Positions 7,583 to 15,902 of a stretch of 38,186 bases of DNA are shown here, piece after piece. Every line of letters starts with the position of its first letter. The stretch's first letter is position 1. The stretch comes from Edaphobacter aggregans DSM 19364 (lineage in GTDB: Bacteria > Acidobacteriota > Terriglobia > Terriglobales > Acidobacteriaceae). The position numbers and the translations under genes are program-made. The stretch spans positions 1 to 38,186 of the forward strand of contig NZ_JQKI01000058.1 in assembly GCF_000745965.1 (NCBI RefSeq), read 5' to 3'. The notes beneath the pieces are model-generated. The model saw nothing but the letters and a program-made list of their open reading frames with translations, made no database searches and was not told where the DNA came from.

Positions 7583-8895
7583 TGGACGAGCAAAACAGAA
7601 TTTCACCAAACGACCACGAGCCGGGCACTGTGCCAGCACAGCCCGAGGCTACACCGGCCATCAGGACCTCCAAGCCCATGATGTACATCATCGGCGGAAT
7701 CATCCTCGTTATTGTGCTTCTCAACCTGGGCAACCTGGTTCACGGAGGAGCGAAAGAGGCTCCCAAAAGTGCCCTTCTAATAGGTCCGACATCTCCAAAT
7801 GCTCAGCAGGTCACCAGCTTTGAAGCACAACAGAGATTACTTGCTCAGCGTGACGAAGCCGAACGTATTCGACAACAGCAGCTAGCCGCGCAAATGGCTC
7901 TCCTTCAGCAGGAGCAAGCCGTTCCTGGCCCTGAATCAGCGAGCGCAGCGCCGATGACAGAGGCCCAACGTCGTGCGATCTACGGCGACAGCCCCAATGC
8001 GCCAAAGAACACCTCCAACATCTCCCAGGCTCAGGCCGAGGCTAAGCAGAAAGCACTGGCCATCGAAAAGCAACACCAAGACGCACTCAACAGCGACACC
8101 GTAGCAATCGACTTCGCCCGTTCTGGTGCAGGTACTCCCAATGTTGTATCGGAAACAGCCGCTAACGTCCCTCCGACAGTACCCACACCCGGAGCGGCAG
8201 CGGAGGCAGCTCAGGTCGGCCAACAACCCGAGCCCACGCTCCACAGTGTCTCCGCACAGCAACCGGCGACGAAAGACTCTATGGCTGCTTACGATTTCGA
8301 TGGCTATCAGGGGCGGTTATACCGCGTCTTCGAAGGGACTGTGTTTGAAGGAGTCGTTACCAACCATATAGACGGCGGTTTCAATGGCCCTCTGATCGTG
8401 ATGCTCACGACCGACTATTACTCACACGATCATCAACAACTACTCCTACCTCAGGGCACCCGCCTGATCGGAAACGTCCAGAGCGTAGGAAGCTCTCAGC
8501 AGCGGAAACTTTTCGTCGTCTTCAATCGCGCTGTCTGCCCGGACGGGTTCTCTATTGATCTGAACAAATACACAGGTCTAGACCCGCTCGGCACAACCGG
8601 GCTTGCGACGAACGTCAACAACCACATCCTCAGTTCCTTCGCCGCCGCCGCCGCGATCGGTGGGCTGGGGGGCCTTGCGCAGATCGGAAACAACGGTAGT
8701 GTTCTGACCGCCGACACGCAAATTCGCAACGGGATCTCCGCGCAAACAGCTATGGAGGGCGAGCAGATATTGAATCACTTCCTCAATCGTCTGCCCGTAA
8801 TCACAGTAAAGGAGGGTTCACGCGCCCGCGTCTACATCAATCAAGACATACTTATCCCTTCCTACGCAGAGCATCGCGTCGATTCAGCGCTCTAA
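7582..8895 (+). CDS. virB10: VirB10/TrbI-like T4SS core protein
   Basis: A 437-residue protein with a short cytoplasmic N-terminus, one membrane helix (about 33-52, MMYIIGGIILVIVLLNLGNL), a long Gln/Ala/Pro-rich periplasmic linker with coiled-coil character (80-230), and the C-terminal TrbI/VirB10 barrel. The barrel carries LYRVFEGTVFEGVVTNHIDG, LLPQGTRLIGNVQSV, then NRAVCPDGFSIDLN and the end VKEGSRARVYINQDILIP. These match the family's 'G-T-x-I-x-G' and 'R-x-x-V-x-V-x-x-D-I' landmarks. It spans both membranes and senses ATPase action. It is coupled to virB9 by a one-base overlap. Confidence 0.94.
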   Translation: MDEQNRISPNDHEPGTVPAQPEATPAIRTSKPMMYIIGGIILVIVLLNLGNLVHGGAKEAPKSALLIGPTSPNAQQVTSFEAQQRLLAQRDEAERIRQQQLAAQMALLQQEQAVPGPESASAAPMTEAQRRAIYGDSPNAPKNTSNISQAQAEAKQKALAIEKQHQDALNSDTVAIDFARSGAGTPNVVSETAANVPPTVPTPGAAAEAAQVGQQPEPTLHSVSAQQPATKDSMAAYDFDGYQGRLYRVFEGTVFEGVVTNHIDGGFNGPLIVMLTTDYYSHDHQQLLLPQGTRLIGNVQSVGSSQQRKLFVVFNRAVCPDGFSIDLNKYTGLDPLGTTGLATNVNNHILSSFAAAAAIGGLGGLAQIGNNGSVLTADTQIRNGISAQTAMEGEQILNHFLNRLPVITVKEGSRARVYINQDILIPSYAEHRVDSAL

Positions 8896-8922
8896 CTGCC
8901 GTTCCCGAAGTCAGGAGGACGT

Positions 8923-9753
8923 ATGAAAGCTGCGTTTACAAAGCACCGGAAATGGATCATCACGAGTGCTTTGATCCTCGGGGTTGCGACACCAAGCTAC
9001 GCCATATTTGGGCTTCCGGAGATCGTGTTTGATCCGACAGCCTACGGCACCCTTGGCGCACAACTCTCAAACATGGTGAAGATGCTAACCACCGCGCAGA
9101 GCCAGCTTCAAACTGCGACGAGTGAGTACAACACAGTCAAGAGCAACGTTCAGCAGTTCAGCGTCAAGACGATCTGGCAAACAGAGCTGAACAAAATCAA
9201 AAGCGTTTCGGTTCCCAACACGTACGGGGAAACGAACGGTTTGACCAATGCTCTCAACCTCAACTCGCAAAGCGCCGCCGCGATGGCCTGGACCAACACC
9301 AAACTAGGGTTGACTCCAGAATCGAGCACCACTCTCACTAACCAGACGGTAGGGCAAAGCGGAAATCTCTCGGAACTCGCGATGATCGAGGCGTCCGATG
9401 CAGCTTCACCGGATTGTCTCAACGCCGTGGGGTCCTACCGCCAATCCCGCAATGATTCAGTCACAGCCGAGGCGAGCCTACAAGCCGCCCAGCTCGACGG
9501 GTCAGCTTCCACTAACAGCGAGGTCGAACAACTCAACCTCCTCAACGTGTCGCAAGCTCAGCAGCTCAATGAGCAACAGGCTCAGGGAGCTTTGCACACT
9601 TGCCTCGCACAGCAAATGACCATTCAGAACATGCAGCAGCGGAACGCCGCCGCTGCGGACCTGAATACGTGGGGCTTCGTACAAGCCCAGCGCACCACCA
9701 ACCCCAGCCTCAACGTGAGCGATACCGGCACGTGGACGACGTATCTCCCATAA
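8923..9753 (+). CDS. virB5: VirB5/TrbJ-like minor pilus protein
   Basis: A 276-residue exported protein starting at ATG 8923 with AGGAGG upstream. The signal peptide ends SYAIFG. The next segment, VFDPTAYGTLGAQLSNMVKM, matches TrbJ-type proteins, which begin 'xxDPtNxxQN' after cleavage. The remainder is Gln/Asn/Ala-rich and largely helical, with coiled-coil-like stretches near residues 45-70 and 190-240. In conjugation systems VirB5/TrbJ sits at the pilus tip or helps mating aggregates. Its position after VirB10 rather than before VirB6 and VirB8, as in the plasmid trb order, shows rearrangement of the cluster. Confidence 0.82.
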   Translation: MKAAFTKHRKWIITSALILGVATPSYAIFGLPEIVFDPTAYGTLGAQLSNMVKMLTTAQSQLQTATSEYNTVKSNVQQFSVKTIWQTELNKIKSVSVPNTYGETNGLTNALNLNSQSAAAMAWTNTKLGLTPESSTTLTNQTVGQSGNLSELAMIEASDAASPDCLNAVGSYRQSRNDSVTAEASLQAAQLDGSASTNSEVEQLNLLNVSQAQQLNEQQAQGALHTCLAQQMTIQNMQQRNAAAADLNTWGFVQAQRTTNPSLNVSDTGTWTTYLP

Positions 9754-9785
9754 AGATGCGCCACCAAGAGGACAACGAAACCGGA

Positions 9786-9810
9786 GTAGCGCCGCTGACT
9801 GCGGCGCTAC
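9786..9810. promoter_or_regulatory. 10-bp GC-rich hairpin between virB5 and virB6
   Basis: GTAGCGCCGC (9786-9795) and GCGGCGCTAC (9801-9810) pair perfectly around a five-base loop. There is no U-tract after it, so it is probably an attenuator, a processing or protective structure rather than a classical terminator. It sits in the longest gap (112 bases) inside the virB operon and could lower expression of the downstream genes. Confidence 0.6.
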
Positions 9811-9865
9811 CTCTCCAAACGTTCGACAGGCCGGAAACGCAAACAACGTCACGGATCGAGACCAA

Positions 9866-10855
9866 ATGATGATCTACCACATAGCATTGTCGGCGCTAGC
9901 TTTGGCTGTACCGGGGGTGGACTGGCTTTACCAGTTCACGAATAATCTCACGGCCCTCACTACGGCTAATGGTGGGGCGCTTACCAATCTCGGCCTCACT
10001 CTGTTGAGCTTTATCGCCCTGATGATGCTCGCAAACATGGTCATCAACTTCAGCCTTTCCAACATGACCTTCAGCTTGAATCCGACCCCGTTGGACGGCG
10101 GCGAGGTCGTGAGATTTCTCCTTCGCCTCGCCTTTTGCTGCTTCCTCGAAACGTATTGGGTAAACCCACTTCCCGGTGCGAGCTTTGGTCTTAACCATCT
10201 CTTTTCGTATTTCGCCCAGTCCATTGTTACGGCCCTCGATCAGAACTCTCTACAGAACTTCAACCAACTCCTAAGCGACGCAGCGTCGAAAACAGAGACC
10301 CCATCGCTTTTGCTTGTCACCCAGCAGGCCACCTACTACCTCGTGCAGATCATCTTGGGCCTCGCTAGCGCGATCCTTTTCGTTATCAACATAAGCTCCT
10401 TCATTTTCTATGCCATCACTGCACTGTTCGGGCCGCTGTTTATCCCCCTCTATATGACCAACAGCTTCCGAGGGAAATTCCTCAGCTTTGTTGAGACGCT
10501 TGCAAGTTTTGCGATGATTCGCGCTGTCGCTGCGGCTTTCATCTTTGTCTGGGGAGGCTTCATGAATACCTTCCTCAGTCAGACGTTCCACGGCGACTAT
10601 TCCATCGGGATGTGGCTCGCAAACCTCGTGCCCGTAATCATGGTTTTCGCCGCGTTCATCATCAACATGCTCTTCATCCCTAACCTCACTCAAGCGATCT
10701 TTGGAGGGGGAGCCGCGGCGTCTGGCGGAGCCGCGGGCCTAGCGACCAGCGTGGTCCTTTTCAAACTCAGGGCAGCCAAGAAAGGCGCGGGTCAAGCCGG
10801 TGGCGGCACAGGAGCCAACGGCGGAGGGGGTGCCTCTAATGGTGGCAGCAGCTAA
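9866..10855 (+). CDS. virB6: VirB6/TrbL-like polytopic T4SS protein
   Basis: A 329-residue inner-membrane protein with about six to seven hydrophobic helices: near 5-20, 45-65, 85-100, 150-175, 180-195, 220-235 and 245-265. The C-terminal tail is low-complexity Gly/Ala/Ser, as is usual in TrbL. The run ILFVINISSFIFYAITALFG followed by PLFIPLYM resembles the conserved TrbL/VirB6 core. It forms part of the inner-membrane channel. The start is the first of two tandem ATGs at 9866; no strong ribosome site is seen. The glycine-rich tail ends 10 bases before the next small gene. Confidence 0.87.
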   Translation: MMIYHIALSALALAVPGVDWLYQFTNNLTALTTANGGALTNLGLTLLSFIALMMLANMVINFSLSNMTFSLNPTPLDGGEVVRFLLRLAFCCFLETYWVNPLPGASFGLNHLFSYFAQSIVTALDQNSLQNFNQLLSDAASKTETPSLLLVTQQATYYLVQIILGLASAILFVINISSFIFYAITALFGPLFIPLYMTNSFRGKFLSFVETLASFAMIRAVAAAFIFVWGGFMNTFLSQTFHGDYSIGMWLANLVPVIMVFAAFIINMLFIPNLTQAIFGGGAAASGGAAGLATSVVLFKLRAAKKGAGQAGGGTGANGGGGASNGGSS

Positions 10856-10864
10856 GGAGAACTC

Positions 10865-11083
10865 ATGAATGTCGTCTTCGCCGTTCCGATTCAACCGCCC
10901 CGATTCTTGGTCTACATCTTCCGAACCGGCTCGATTCTCCTGATGGCCGGATCAGTGATTTTTACAACTCTCGGCTTTATCGCCGCTAAACGAAGGTTTG
11001 AAAGGAGTCACGCACATGGCCACACACACCGTCTCATTGACCGACGCAGCATCCACCCCACAAGAAGCCCTGCTGGTAGATGA
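10865..11083 (+). CDS. small single-span membrane protein between virB6 and virB8
   Basis: A 72-residue protein. ATG 10865 has an excellent AAGGAG site starting in the virB6 stop codon. Residues about 12-42 (FLVYIFRTGSILLMAGSVIF and on) form one long membrane helix followed by a basic cytoplasmic tail KRRFERSHAHGHTHR. The last 68 bases overlap the start of virB8 in another frame, so only the first 50 or so residues are likely to be constrained. I do not recognise the family. There is no lipobox, so it is not a VirB7. Context suggests an accessory inner-membrane subunit or an entry-exclusion-like protein. Confidence 0.6.
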   Translation: MNVVFAVPIQPPRFLVYIFRTGSILLMAGSVIFTTLGFIAAKRRFERSHAHGHTHRLIDRRSIHPTRSPAGR

Positions 11084-11861
11084 AGTTGCCAACGAGGTTT
11101 ACTCGTCCCATTACGCTGAGCGGAAAGCAAGCCGCTTCATCATCGGTGCGCAGACCGCGACCATTTTAGGATGCCTGTTCGCAATCGTCTCCCTGGCTCA
11201 CAAGCCGGTGCAAAACCGCTACATCCGGATTGACGAGATGGGGAGGGCGCAGGCGATCCAGTACACCGACCTCAACTACAGTCCGCGTGAAGGCGAGGTA
11301 AGAACGTACCTCACCGACTGGGCCAACTACCGTTACACGATCAGCAAAGACACGATCTCGAAGAAGTATCCCCTTAACTACTATTTCCTCTCCCAGCAGC
11401 TCTCGACCCAGTTGATGTCGGAAGACAATGCCAGTCACAAAATCTCCCAGGTCATGGGCGGACAGATAGAACAGAGTGACGTTGACGTGAGAAACGTCAC
11501 AATCACCAGCATGTCAGAAGAGACATTGCAGGGTGTGCGCATCTCCAAAGGGACCGCGCTTGTGAACATCGACAGGCTCTATTCCCCGCGCAACTCCCAT
11601 GATCCTCGCACCGAGCATTGGATGCTGTCGATTACTTACTACCTCAATCCTAAGCAGGTCAGTGAGCAAGCCCGAGTCTTTCCGCAGTTCGAGACGATCA
11701 ATCCCCTGGGCATGACCATCACTGAGTTCCATGAGAACCGAGTCGGTGTCGATCCTGTCGCCGAGCCGAGCAAGATTGCTCAACCGATTGCTCTCCCGTC
11801 CATTCCTGGCACAACGACCACGCCCACATTTCCGGCTACAGCCGCGGGAGGTCTACGTTGA
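11016..11861 (+). CDS. virB8: VirB8/TrbF-like T4SS inner-membrane protein
   Basis: A 281-residue protein starting at ATG 11016, with AAAGGAG eight bases upstream; an in-frame TTG at 10998 would place the start before that site. A short cytoplasmic N-terminus leads to one membrane helix (about 50-68, TATILGCLFAIVSLAHKP). A periplasmic NTF2-like domain follows, with RIDEMGRA, VRTYLTDWANYRYTISKD and WMLSITYYLNP, as in TrbF/VirB8. The end is a Pro/Thr-rich tail. VirB8 nucleates assembly of the inner-membrane complex. Its TGA overlaps the TTG start of virB11. Confidence 0.9.
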   Translation: MATHTVSLTDAASTPQEALLVDEVANEVYSSHYAERKASRFIIGAQTATILGCLFAIVSLAHKPVQNRYIRIDEMGRAQAIQYTDLNYSPREGEVRTYLTDWANYRYTISKDTISKKYPLNYYFLSQQLSTQLMSEDNASHKISQVMGGQIEQSDVDVRNVTITSMSEETLQGVRISKGTALVNIDRLYSPRNSHDPRTEHWMLSITYYLNPKQVSEQARVFPQFETINPLGMTITEFHENRVGVDPVAEPSKIAQPIALPSIPGTTTTPTFPATAAGGLR

Positions 11862-12835
11862 ACTACGACCTCATCCTTCCGTTCTTTCCAGAAGAGATCC
11901 GCGGCCTCCTGCTCGATCCGTCCATCTCTGACCTGATGATTAATGGAACGACCGGCGTCTATGCGGACAAAGGAGGAGTTGTGGAGCATATCAAGCTCCA
12001 GACTCCCTACACCAACGAGCGTCTGACAGCTGCAATCGAGCGTGTGGCTCGTGTTCTCGGACAAGACCTCACAACTCAAAACCCGATCCTGAACACTCGC
12101 CTACCCGATGGTTCACGCGTCGCCGTCGTTGGTCCCCCGGCTTCGATCAATGGACCCACGCTCACCATTCGAAAATTCAACAAATGGTTCACATCAGACG
12201 AACTTGTTGCGTCGGGAAGCATGACCGCATCAGTGCGAGACCTGGTTGTCCAGCTCATCATGAAGCGAAAGAACGGCATCATCGCTGGCGGTACGGGCAG
12301 TGGGAAGACAACGTTGATGAAAGCCCTTCTTGACCACATCCCTGAGACAGAGCGGTTGTGCATCATCGAGCAGCCCGCAGAGCTACAGGTTTTACAGCCG
12401 AATGCTGTGCGGTGGGAGGCCGTCGAAGCGATTCAGGGACAGGCAGCGATTACACCGAGTGAGCTGCTGGCCGCTGCACTTCGTCACAGGCCCGACCGCA
12501 TCATTATGGGCGAGATTCGCAACGAATGCGGCTATGACCTCTTGCAAGCCATGAACACCGGCCACGGAGGAACCTTATCGACCATCCATGCAAAGTCTGC
12601 ATGGGATGCGTTGAACCGGCTTTCCAATCTCGCCCTCAGTGCCCGCCCGAATCTCAATCACGCCTTCATGCGGAGTGAGACTGCGGAGGCTATCGACTTC
12701 GCTCTCTATTGCGAGCGTGCGGCGAACGGTCGGCGCCAAGTCCGTGAGCTTATCACCGTCAACGGCTATGACCACGCCGAACAGCGTTTCGAGACCGAAA
12801 TCGTCTACAGCGCTACCAACATCCACGCAGCATAA
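11858..12835 (+). CDS. virB11: VirB11/TrbB-like hexameric T4SS ATPase
   Basis: A 325-residue traffic ATPase. The N-terminal domain has SDLMINGTTGVYADKGG, the family's 'D-x-x-x-N' hallmark. Walker A GGTGSGKT is at 144-151. The Asp box (IIEQPAELQ), the Walker B-like region (RPDRIIMGEIRNECGYDLLQ) and the His box (GHGGTLSTIHAKSA) follow in the order of the secretion ATPase superfamily. TTG 11858 is used as start: it overlaps the virB8 stop as TTGA and has GGGAGG seven bases upstream. It is the last recognisable mating-pair gene. Confidence 0.95.
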   Translation: MNYDLILPFFPEEIRGLLLDPSISDLMINGTTGVYADKGGVVEHIKLQTPYTNERLTAAIERVARVLGQDLTTQNPILNTRLPDGSRVAVVGPPASINGPTLTIRKFNKWFTSDELVASGSMTASVRDLVVQLIMKRKNGIIAGGTGSGKTTLMKALLDHIPETERLCIIEQPAELQVLQPNAVRWEAVEAIQGQAAITPSELLAAALRHRPDRIIMGEIRNECGYDLLQAMNTGHGGTLSTIHAKSAWDALNRLSNLALSARPNLNHAFMRSETAEAIDFALYCERAANGRRQVRELITVNGYDHAEQRFETEIVYSATNIHAA

Positions 12836-12865
12836 ACCACAACAACACCGAGGAGATTAAGCACC

Positions 12866-13159
12866 ATGGCATTGCTCACCGTGAAGAGTTCCAAGAAGAT
12901 CGACGCCACTCTCAGACTTGAAGAGTCAACCGCAAAAATGATTGATCGCTATGCGGCTTTCCTACAGGTTTCCGCTGATGAAGTTGTCGATAAAGGGATG
13001 GAATACATCTTTACCAAAGACAAAGACTTTCAGCAACACCTTAGCTCCCAGCCCAATATTCAAGTGCCTGCATCGTTGCGGATCAAGAAAGCTCCGAGCA
13101 CTGTTGCCGCACCGAAAAAAGTAGCCAAGCCGAGCACCGTAGAAGCGTCCAGAGCGTGA
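12866..13159 (+). CDS. small ribbon-helix-helix-like protein, possible relaxosome or operon regulator
   Basis: A 97-residue protein with GAGGAG upstream of ATG 12866. Residues 10-50, KIDATLRLEESTAKMIDRYA and on to VVDKGMEYIF, show the pattern of an RHH fold: a short beta strand, then two helices. The tail is Lys/Ala/Pro-rich (KKAPSTVAAPKKVAKP), as in many nucleic-acid-binding proteins. It lies between virB11 and the oriT candidate, 30 bases after the former. No clear family was recognised. A relaxosome accessory protein, antitoxin-like regulator or transfer repressor would all fit. Confidence 0.7.
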   Translation: MALLTVKSSKKIDATLRLEESTAKMIDRYAAFLQVSADEVVDKGMEYIFTKDKDFQQHLSSQPNIQVPASLRIKKAPSTVAAPKKVAKPSTVEASRA

Positions 13160-13184
13160 TGTGCTGCGCACATGAAAAATGATG

Positions 13185-13213
13185 ACACTCCATCCCTCGG
13201 AGGGTGGTGTTTT
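13185..13213 (+). terminator. probable terminator after the virB operon
   Basis: An imperfect stem, ACxCCA and CCCT on one side with AGGG and TGGTGT on the other around a three-base loop, is followed by TTTT. It starts 25 bases after the small RHH-like gene and separates the mating-pair operon from the DNA-processing genes. The stem has one mismatch and one bulge, hence moderate confidence. Confidence 0.5.
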
Positions 13214-13223
13214 GAGGCTTGAC

Positions 13224-13306
13224 GTTCACCGTTGTGAACGCGCGACAGGGCCACAACATACGGGGATGGCGTTCACTGTGGTGAACCTAAGTTCACCACA
13301 GTGAAC
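13224..13306. repeat. three GTTCAC-N4-GTGAAC dyads; oriT/operator candidate
   Basis: Three 16-base quasi-palindromes with arms GTTCAC/GTGAAC occur at 13224-13239, 13271-13286 and 13291-13306. The last two are exact reverse complements of each other across CTAA, so they can also fold into a 16-bp hairpin. They lie directly upstream of the RHH, coupling-protein and relaxase genes, the place of oriT in R388 (oriT-trwA-trwB-trwC). A nic site could not be recognised. The third dyad ends 30 bases before the RHH gene start, so autoregulation by that protein is an equally good reading. Confidence 0.65.
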
Positions 13307-13336
13307 AGGACTTCCCCAGCAGAAAGGATAGAGAAC

Positions 13337-13720
13337 ATGGAGACAGCAATCGACTTGCGGGGAAGGCTGGACCGCCGCCTTAAAAGCGGCGCTCTCCGCA
13401 GCAAAACAGTAGGTACCCGAGTCTCCGAGACCGAGGAGCAGGAGCTGATTGCAGCGGCGAATCGGGACGGTCGCAACCTCAGCGAATGGACACGCGACGT
13501 GCTCTTACAGACGGCGCGGCGGTCAGATGACGATGCATTTTTCACGGAGTTGGTCGCCATGCGAATGCTGATGCTGAACCTGTTCAAGCCGCTCATCATG
13601 GGCAAGCCTGTATCGCAGGAATGGGTCACAGAAGTGATGGCGGCAATCCGCAAAGAGAAACGAAAAGCCGCTCTTGAGGTTCGCCAACAGTACAACGACG
13701 ACAGGGCAGGGAGGCAATAA
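13337..13720 (+). CDS. RHH relaxosome accessory protein (MobC/TrwA-like)
   Basis: A 127-residue protein. ATG 13337 has GAAAGGA eight bases upstream; a GTG at 13301 lies inside the inverted repeat and was rejected. Residues 25-60 read VGTRVSETEEQELIAAANRD then NLSEWTRDVLL, an RHH/MobC-type DNA-binding fold with beta strand and two helices. A helical, basic C-terminus follows. In conjugative systems such proteins bind oriT next to the relaxase and often repress their own operon. The GTTCAC dyads immediately upstream are its likely binding sites. The coupling-protein gene begins three bases after its stop. Confidence 0.8.
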   Translation: METAIDLRGRLDRRLKSGALRSKTVGTRVSETEEQELIAAANRDGRNLSEWTRDVLLQTARRSDDDAFFTELVAMRMLMLNLFKPLIMGKPVSQEWVTEVMAAIRKEKRKAALEVRQQYNDDRAGRQ

Positions 13721-13723
13721 GGC

Positions 13724-15898
13724 ATGGCGACACAATGGGGACGTAAAGAAACGATCATCTGGCCTCCGCACGCACCGGTAATGAGCTATACGGCCATCGC
13801 AATGGCTTTTCTCTGCACTCTGTTCTTCATGTGGCAACGCCTCAATTTCTCAATGACGCCACTCCAACAGAGTTACATCATCGAGTACGTTCGATCTGAG
13901 GTGGGGGCCACATTCAAAGCCAGCGAGAACTATCAGCTCGTGTACCTGGCCGGAGATAAAGTAAAGCCCCGGCTCGCCCTGCCCGTCGATCTGACAGATG
14001 GCAAGACGACGCTTCCAAACGGAAAGGCAGTGCCTATCGGACTGTCCGAACTGGCATCAGTTCAGGGCTATCGCTGGTTCTACCGCGCCCCAGCACAAAA
14101 GCTTCCCGACGCCTCGATGAAACGCTGGCTTCGTGGCGCGGTCTACAACGACAAGGGCATGCTGGAGTTGTTCATGGTGAGCTTTATCGAGGGAGGAATC
14201 TGCCTCGGTGCGATGTTGTTCTTTGCAATTCCGAAGGATCTGAAGCGGTTCAAACAGATGAAATATGGTCGCGTTTTGCGCGGGCCGACGATGCTCTCCC
14301 CGGCTGAATTCAATAAAGCGGCCAAGGGTGACGGCATCGGGTTCAAGACCACGGAACTAGGCAAAATGATGAGGATTCCGGAGCGGAAGGAAGCCCAGCA
14401 TTTCCAAATTATGGGCGATACAGGCGTCGGAAAAACGCAGCTGATAATGCAGATCCTTCGGCAGATCAGGGACCGCGGAGACGCAGCGATTGTTTACGAC
14501 CCGGCCTGCGAATATGTCCAGCGGTTCTACGACGCCGACCGCGACGACATCATTCTTAACCCTCTGGACGAGCGGTGCCCGTATTGGGGTCCGGCTCAAG
14601 AGATGGAGACCAACGCAGAGGCCGACGCGATTGCCTCATTCCTCTATCAGCCGACGACGGACGCAAAAGATGAGTTCTTCCATCAGACGCCCGCTCAGAT
14701 TTTTGCCCATCTATTAAAGAAAGGCCCATCCCCCCATCAGCTCGCCGAGTGGATGGCAAACAGCGAGACGCTTGAGCGCCTTGTTGCCGGGACTGAGATG
14801 AGTTTTTACATCGACCGGAAGGCCGGACCGCAGCGAGCTGGTGTCCTGGCTTCACTGGGATTGGTCGCAAAATCCTTCCGTCTCCTGCCCGAAAAAGAGC
14901 AGAGCGCCCGTACATGGAATGCCCGGACCTGGGCCAAAGAACGAAAGGGCTGGATCTTCATCACGTCGCGTCCACCCGAGCGGGAGACACTGCGCCCGCT
15001 GCACTCGCTTTGGATCGACTTGCTGGTTATGCGGCTTCTCAGCGCCCCGCAACCGGGACAGCGGCAGGTCTGGTTTGTGATCGACGAGCTGGCCAGCCTG
15101 CAGAAGCTCCCCCAGCTCCACACCGCGATAACTGAGAACCGTAAGAGCAAGAATCCGCTCGTACTCGGATTCCAAGGCAAGGCCCAGCTTGAAGTGATTT
15201 ATGGCCATCTGGCCGAGGTCATGTTGTCCCAGCCTGCAACCAAAATTGTTATGAAGACCGCAGAGCCAAAAGCAGCCGAATGGATCTCCGAAGCCATCGG
15301 CAAGGTCGAAATCGAAAGGCTCAAGGAGACCAAGTTCGACGGGACGCGATCAGGGCACAATTTCAGTTTGGACCGGCAGATCGAGCCGTTGGTCATGGGT
15401 TCGGAGATAACCGGATTGGATGATCGACACGCCTACCTGAAGCTGGGGAATAATGTGGCCCGCTTTGATTTCGATTATCTGGATCTGCCCACTCCCACCC
15501 CCGGTTTCCTGCCACGTGAGCATGCAGATGGCGGGATGAGTTTCGATCCAGACACGCTCGAACCACGTCGCCCCTCCTTCCCAGATATGGATGACGAGGA
15601 CGAAGATTACGAATCCGAGGAAAAGTCGGAGATGCCAACTAGTCAGCCCGTGGCCGACGGATCGACAAGTGGCGCTCCGATCGCACACGCAAGGAAACCT
15701 CGACCGATTCCATGGCCGAAAGAGAACCAGAATGAACCGGCCCGCGCCGGCCAAACGAACCGGCCCGCGTCTACCTCTGTGGCTCAGCCTCCAAGCCCCG
15801 TATCTTCTCCACAGAATGAAACCGAAACGGCTCAGCAGGTCCTTTTTGCTAACGGCACTCTCAACCCCGAAGGCTTGAGCCTTGAGATAAGGCCATAA
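13724..15898 (+). CDS. traD: type IV coupling protein (TrwB/TraD-like)
   Basis: A 724-residue ATPase. Membrane helices lie at about 20-38 and 152-170, separated by a periplasmic loop, as in TraD/TrwB. Walker A GDTGVGKT is at 231-238, in the context HFQIMGDTGVGKTQLIMQIL. Walker B VWFVIDELASL is near 450, followed by the conserved 'Q-K-L-P-Q-L' stretch and a glutamine-bearing GFQGKAQL. The last 120 residues are acidic then Pro/Arg-rich and disordered. It links the relaxosome to the VirB channel and pumps DNA. Start ATG 13724 has GGGAGG upstream; the relaxase start follows by four bases. Confidence 0.94.
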   Translation: MATQWGRKETIIWPPHAPVMSYTAIAMAFLCTLFFMWQRLNFSMTPLQQSYIIEYVRSEVGATFKASENYQLVYLAGDKVKPRLALPVDLTDGKTTLPNGKAVPIGLSELASVQGYRWFYRAPAQKLPDASMKRWLRGAVYNDKGMLELFMVSFIEGGICLGAMLFFAIPKDLKRFKQMKYGRVLRGPTMLSPAEFNKAAKGDGIGFKTTELGKMMRIPERKEAQHFQIMGDTGVGKTQLIMQILRQIRDRGDAAIVYDPACEYVQRFYDADRDDIILNPLDERCPYWGPAQEMETNAEADAIASFLYQPTTDAKDEFFHQTPAQIFAHLLKKGPSPHQLAEWMANSETLERLVAGTEMSFYIDRKAGPQRAGVLASLGLVAKSFRLLPEKEQSARTWNARTWAKERKGWIFITSRPPERETLRPLHSLWIDLLVMRLLSAPQPGQRQVWFVIDELASLQKLPQLHTAITENRKSKNPLVLGFQGKAQLEVIYGHLAEVMLSQPATKIVMKTAEPKAAEWISEAIGKVEIERLKETKFDGTRSGHNFSLDRQIEPLVMGSEITGLDDRHAYLKLGNNVARFDFDYLDLPTPTPGFLPREHADGGMSFDPDTLEPRRPSFPDMDDEDEDYESEEKSEMPTSQPVADGSTSGAPIAHARKPRPIPWPKENQNEPARAGQTNRPASTSVAQPPSPVSSPQNETETAQQVLFANGTLNPEGLSLEIRP

Positions 15899-15902
15899 AT
15901 CC

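Noticed and set aside
9600..9755. Plus-strand open frame overlapping the end of virB5
   Set aside because: It is a shadow of virB5; only the part after 9756 lies outside a known gene and it lacks a ribosome site.
10865..11083. VirB7-like lipoprotein
   Set aside because: No lipobox cysteine and the hydrophobic helix is too long and internal; it is an integral membrane protein.
13224..13306. CRISPR array
   Set aside because: Only three dyads of 16 bases with unequal spacing and one in inverted orientation; no spacers and no cas genes.
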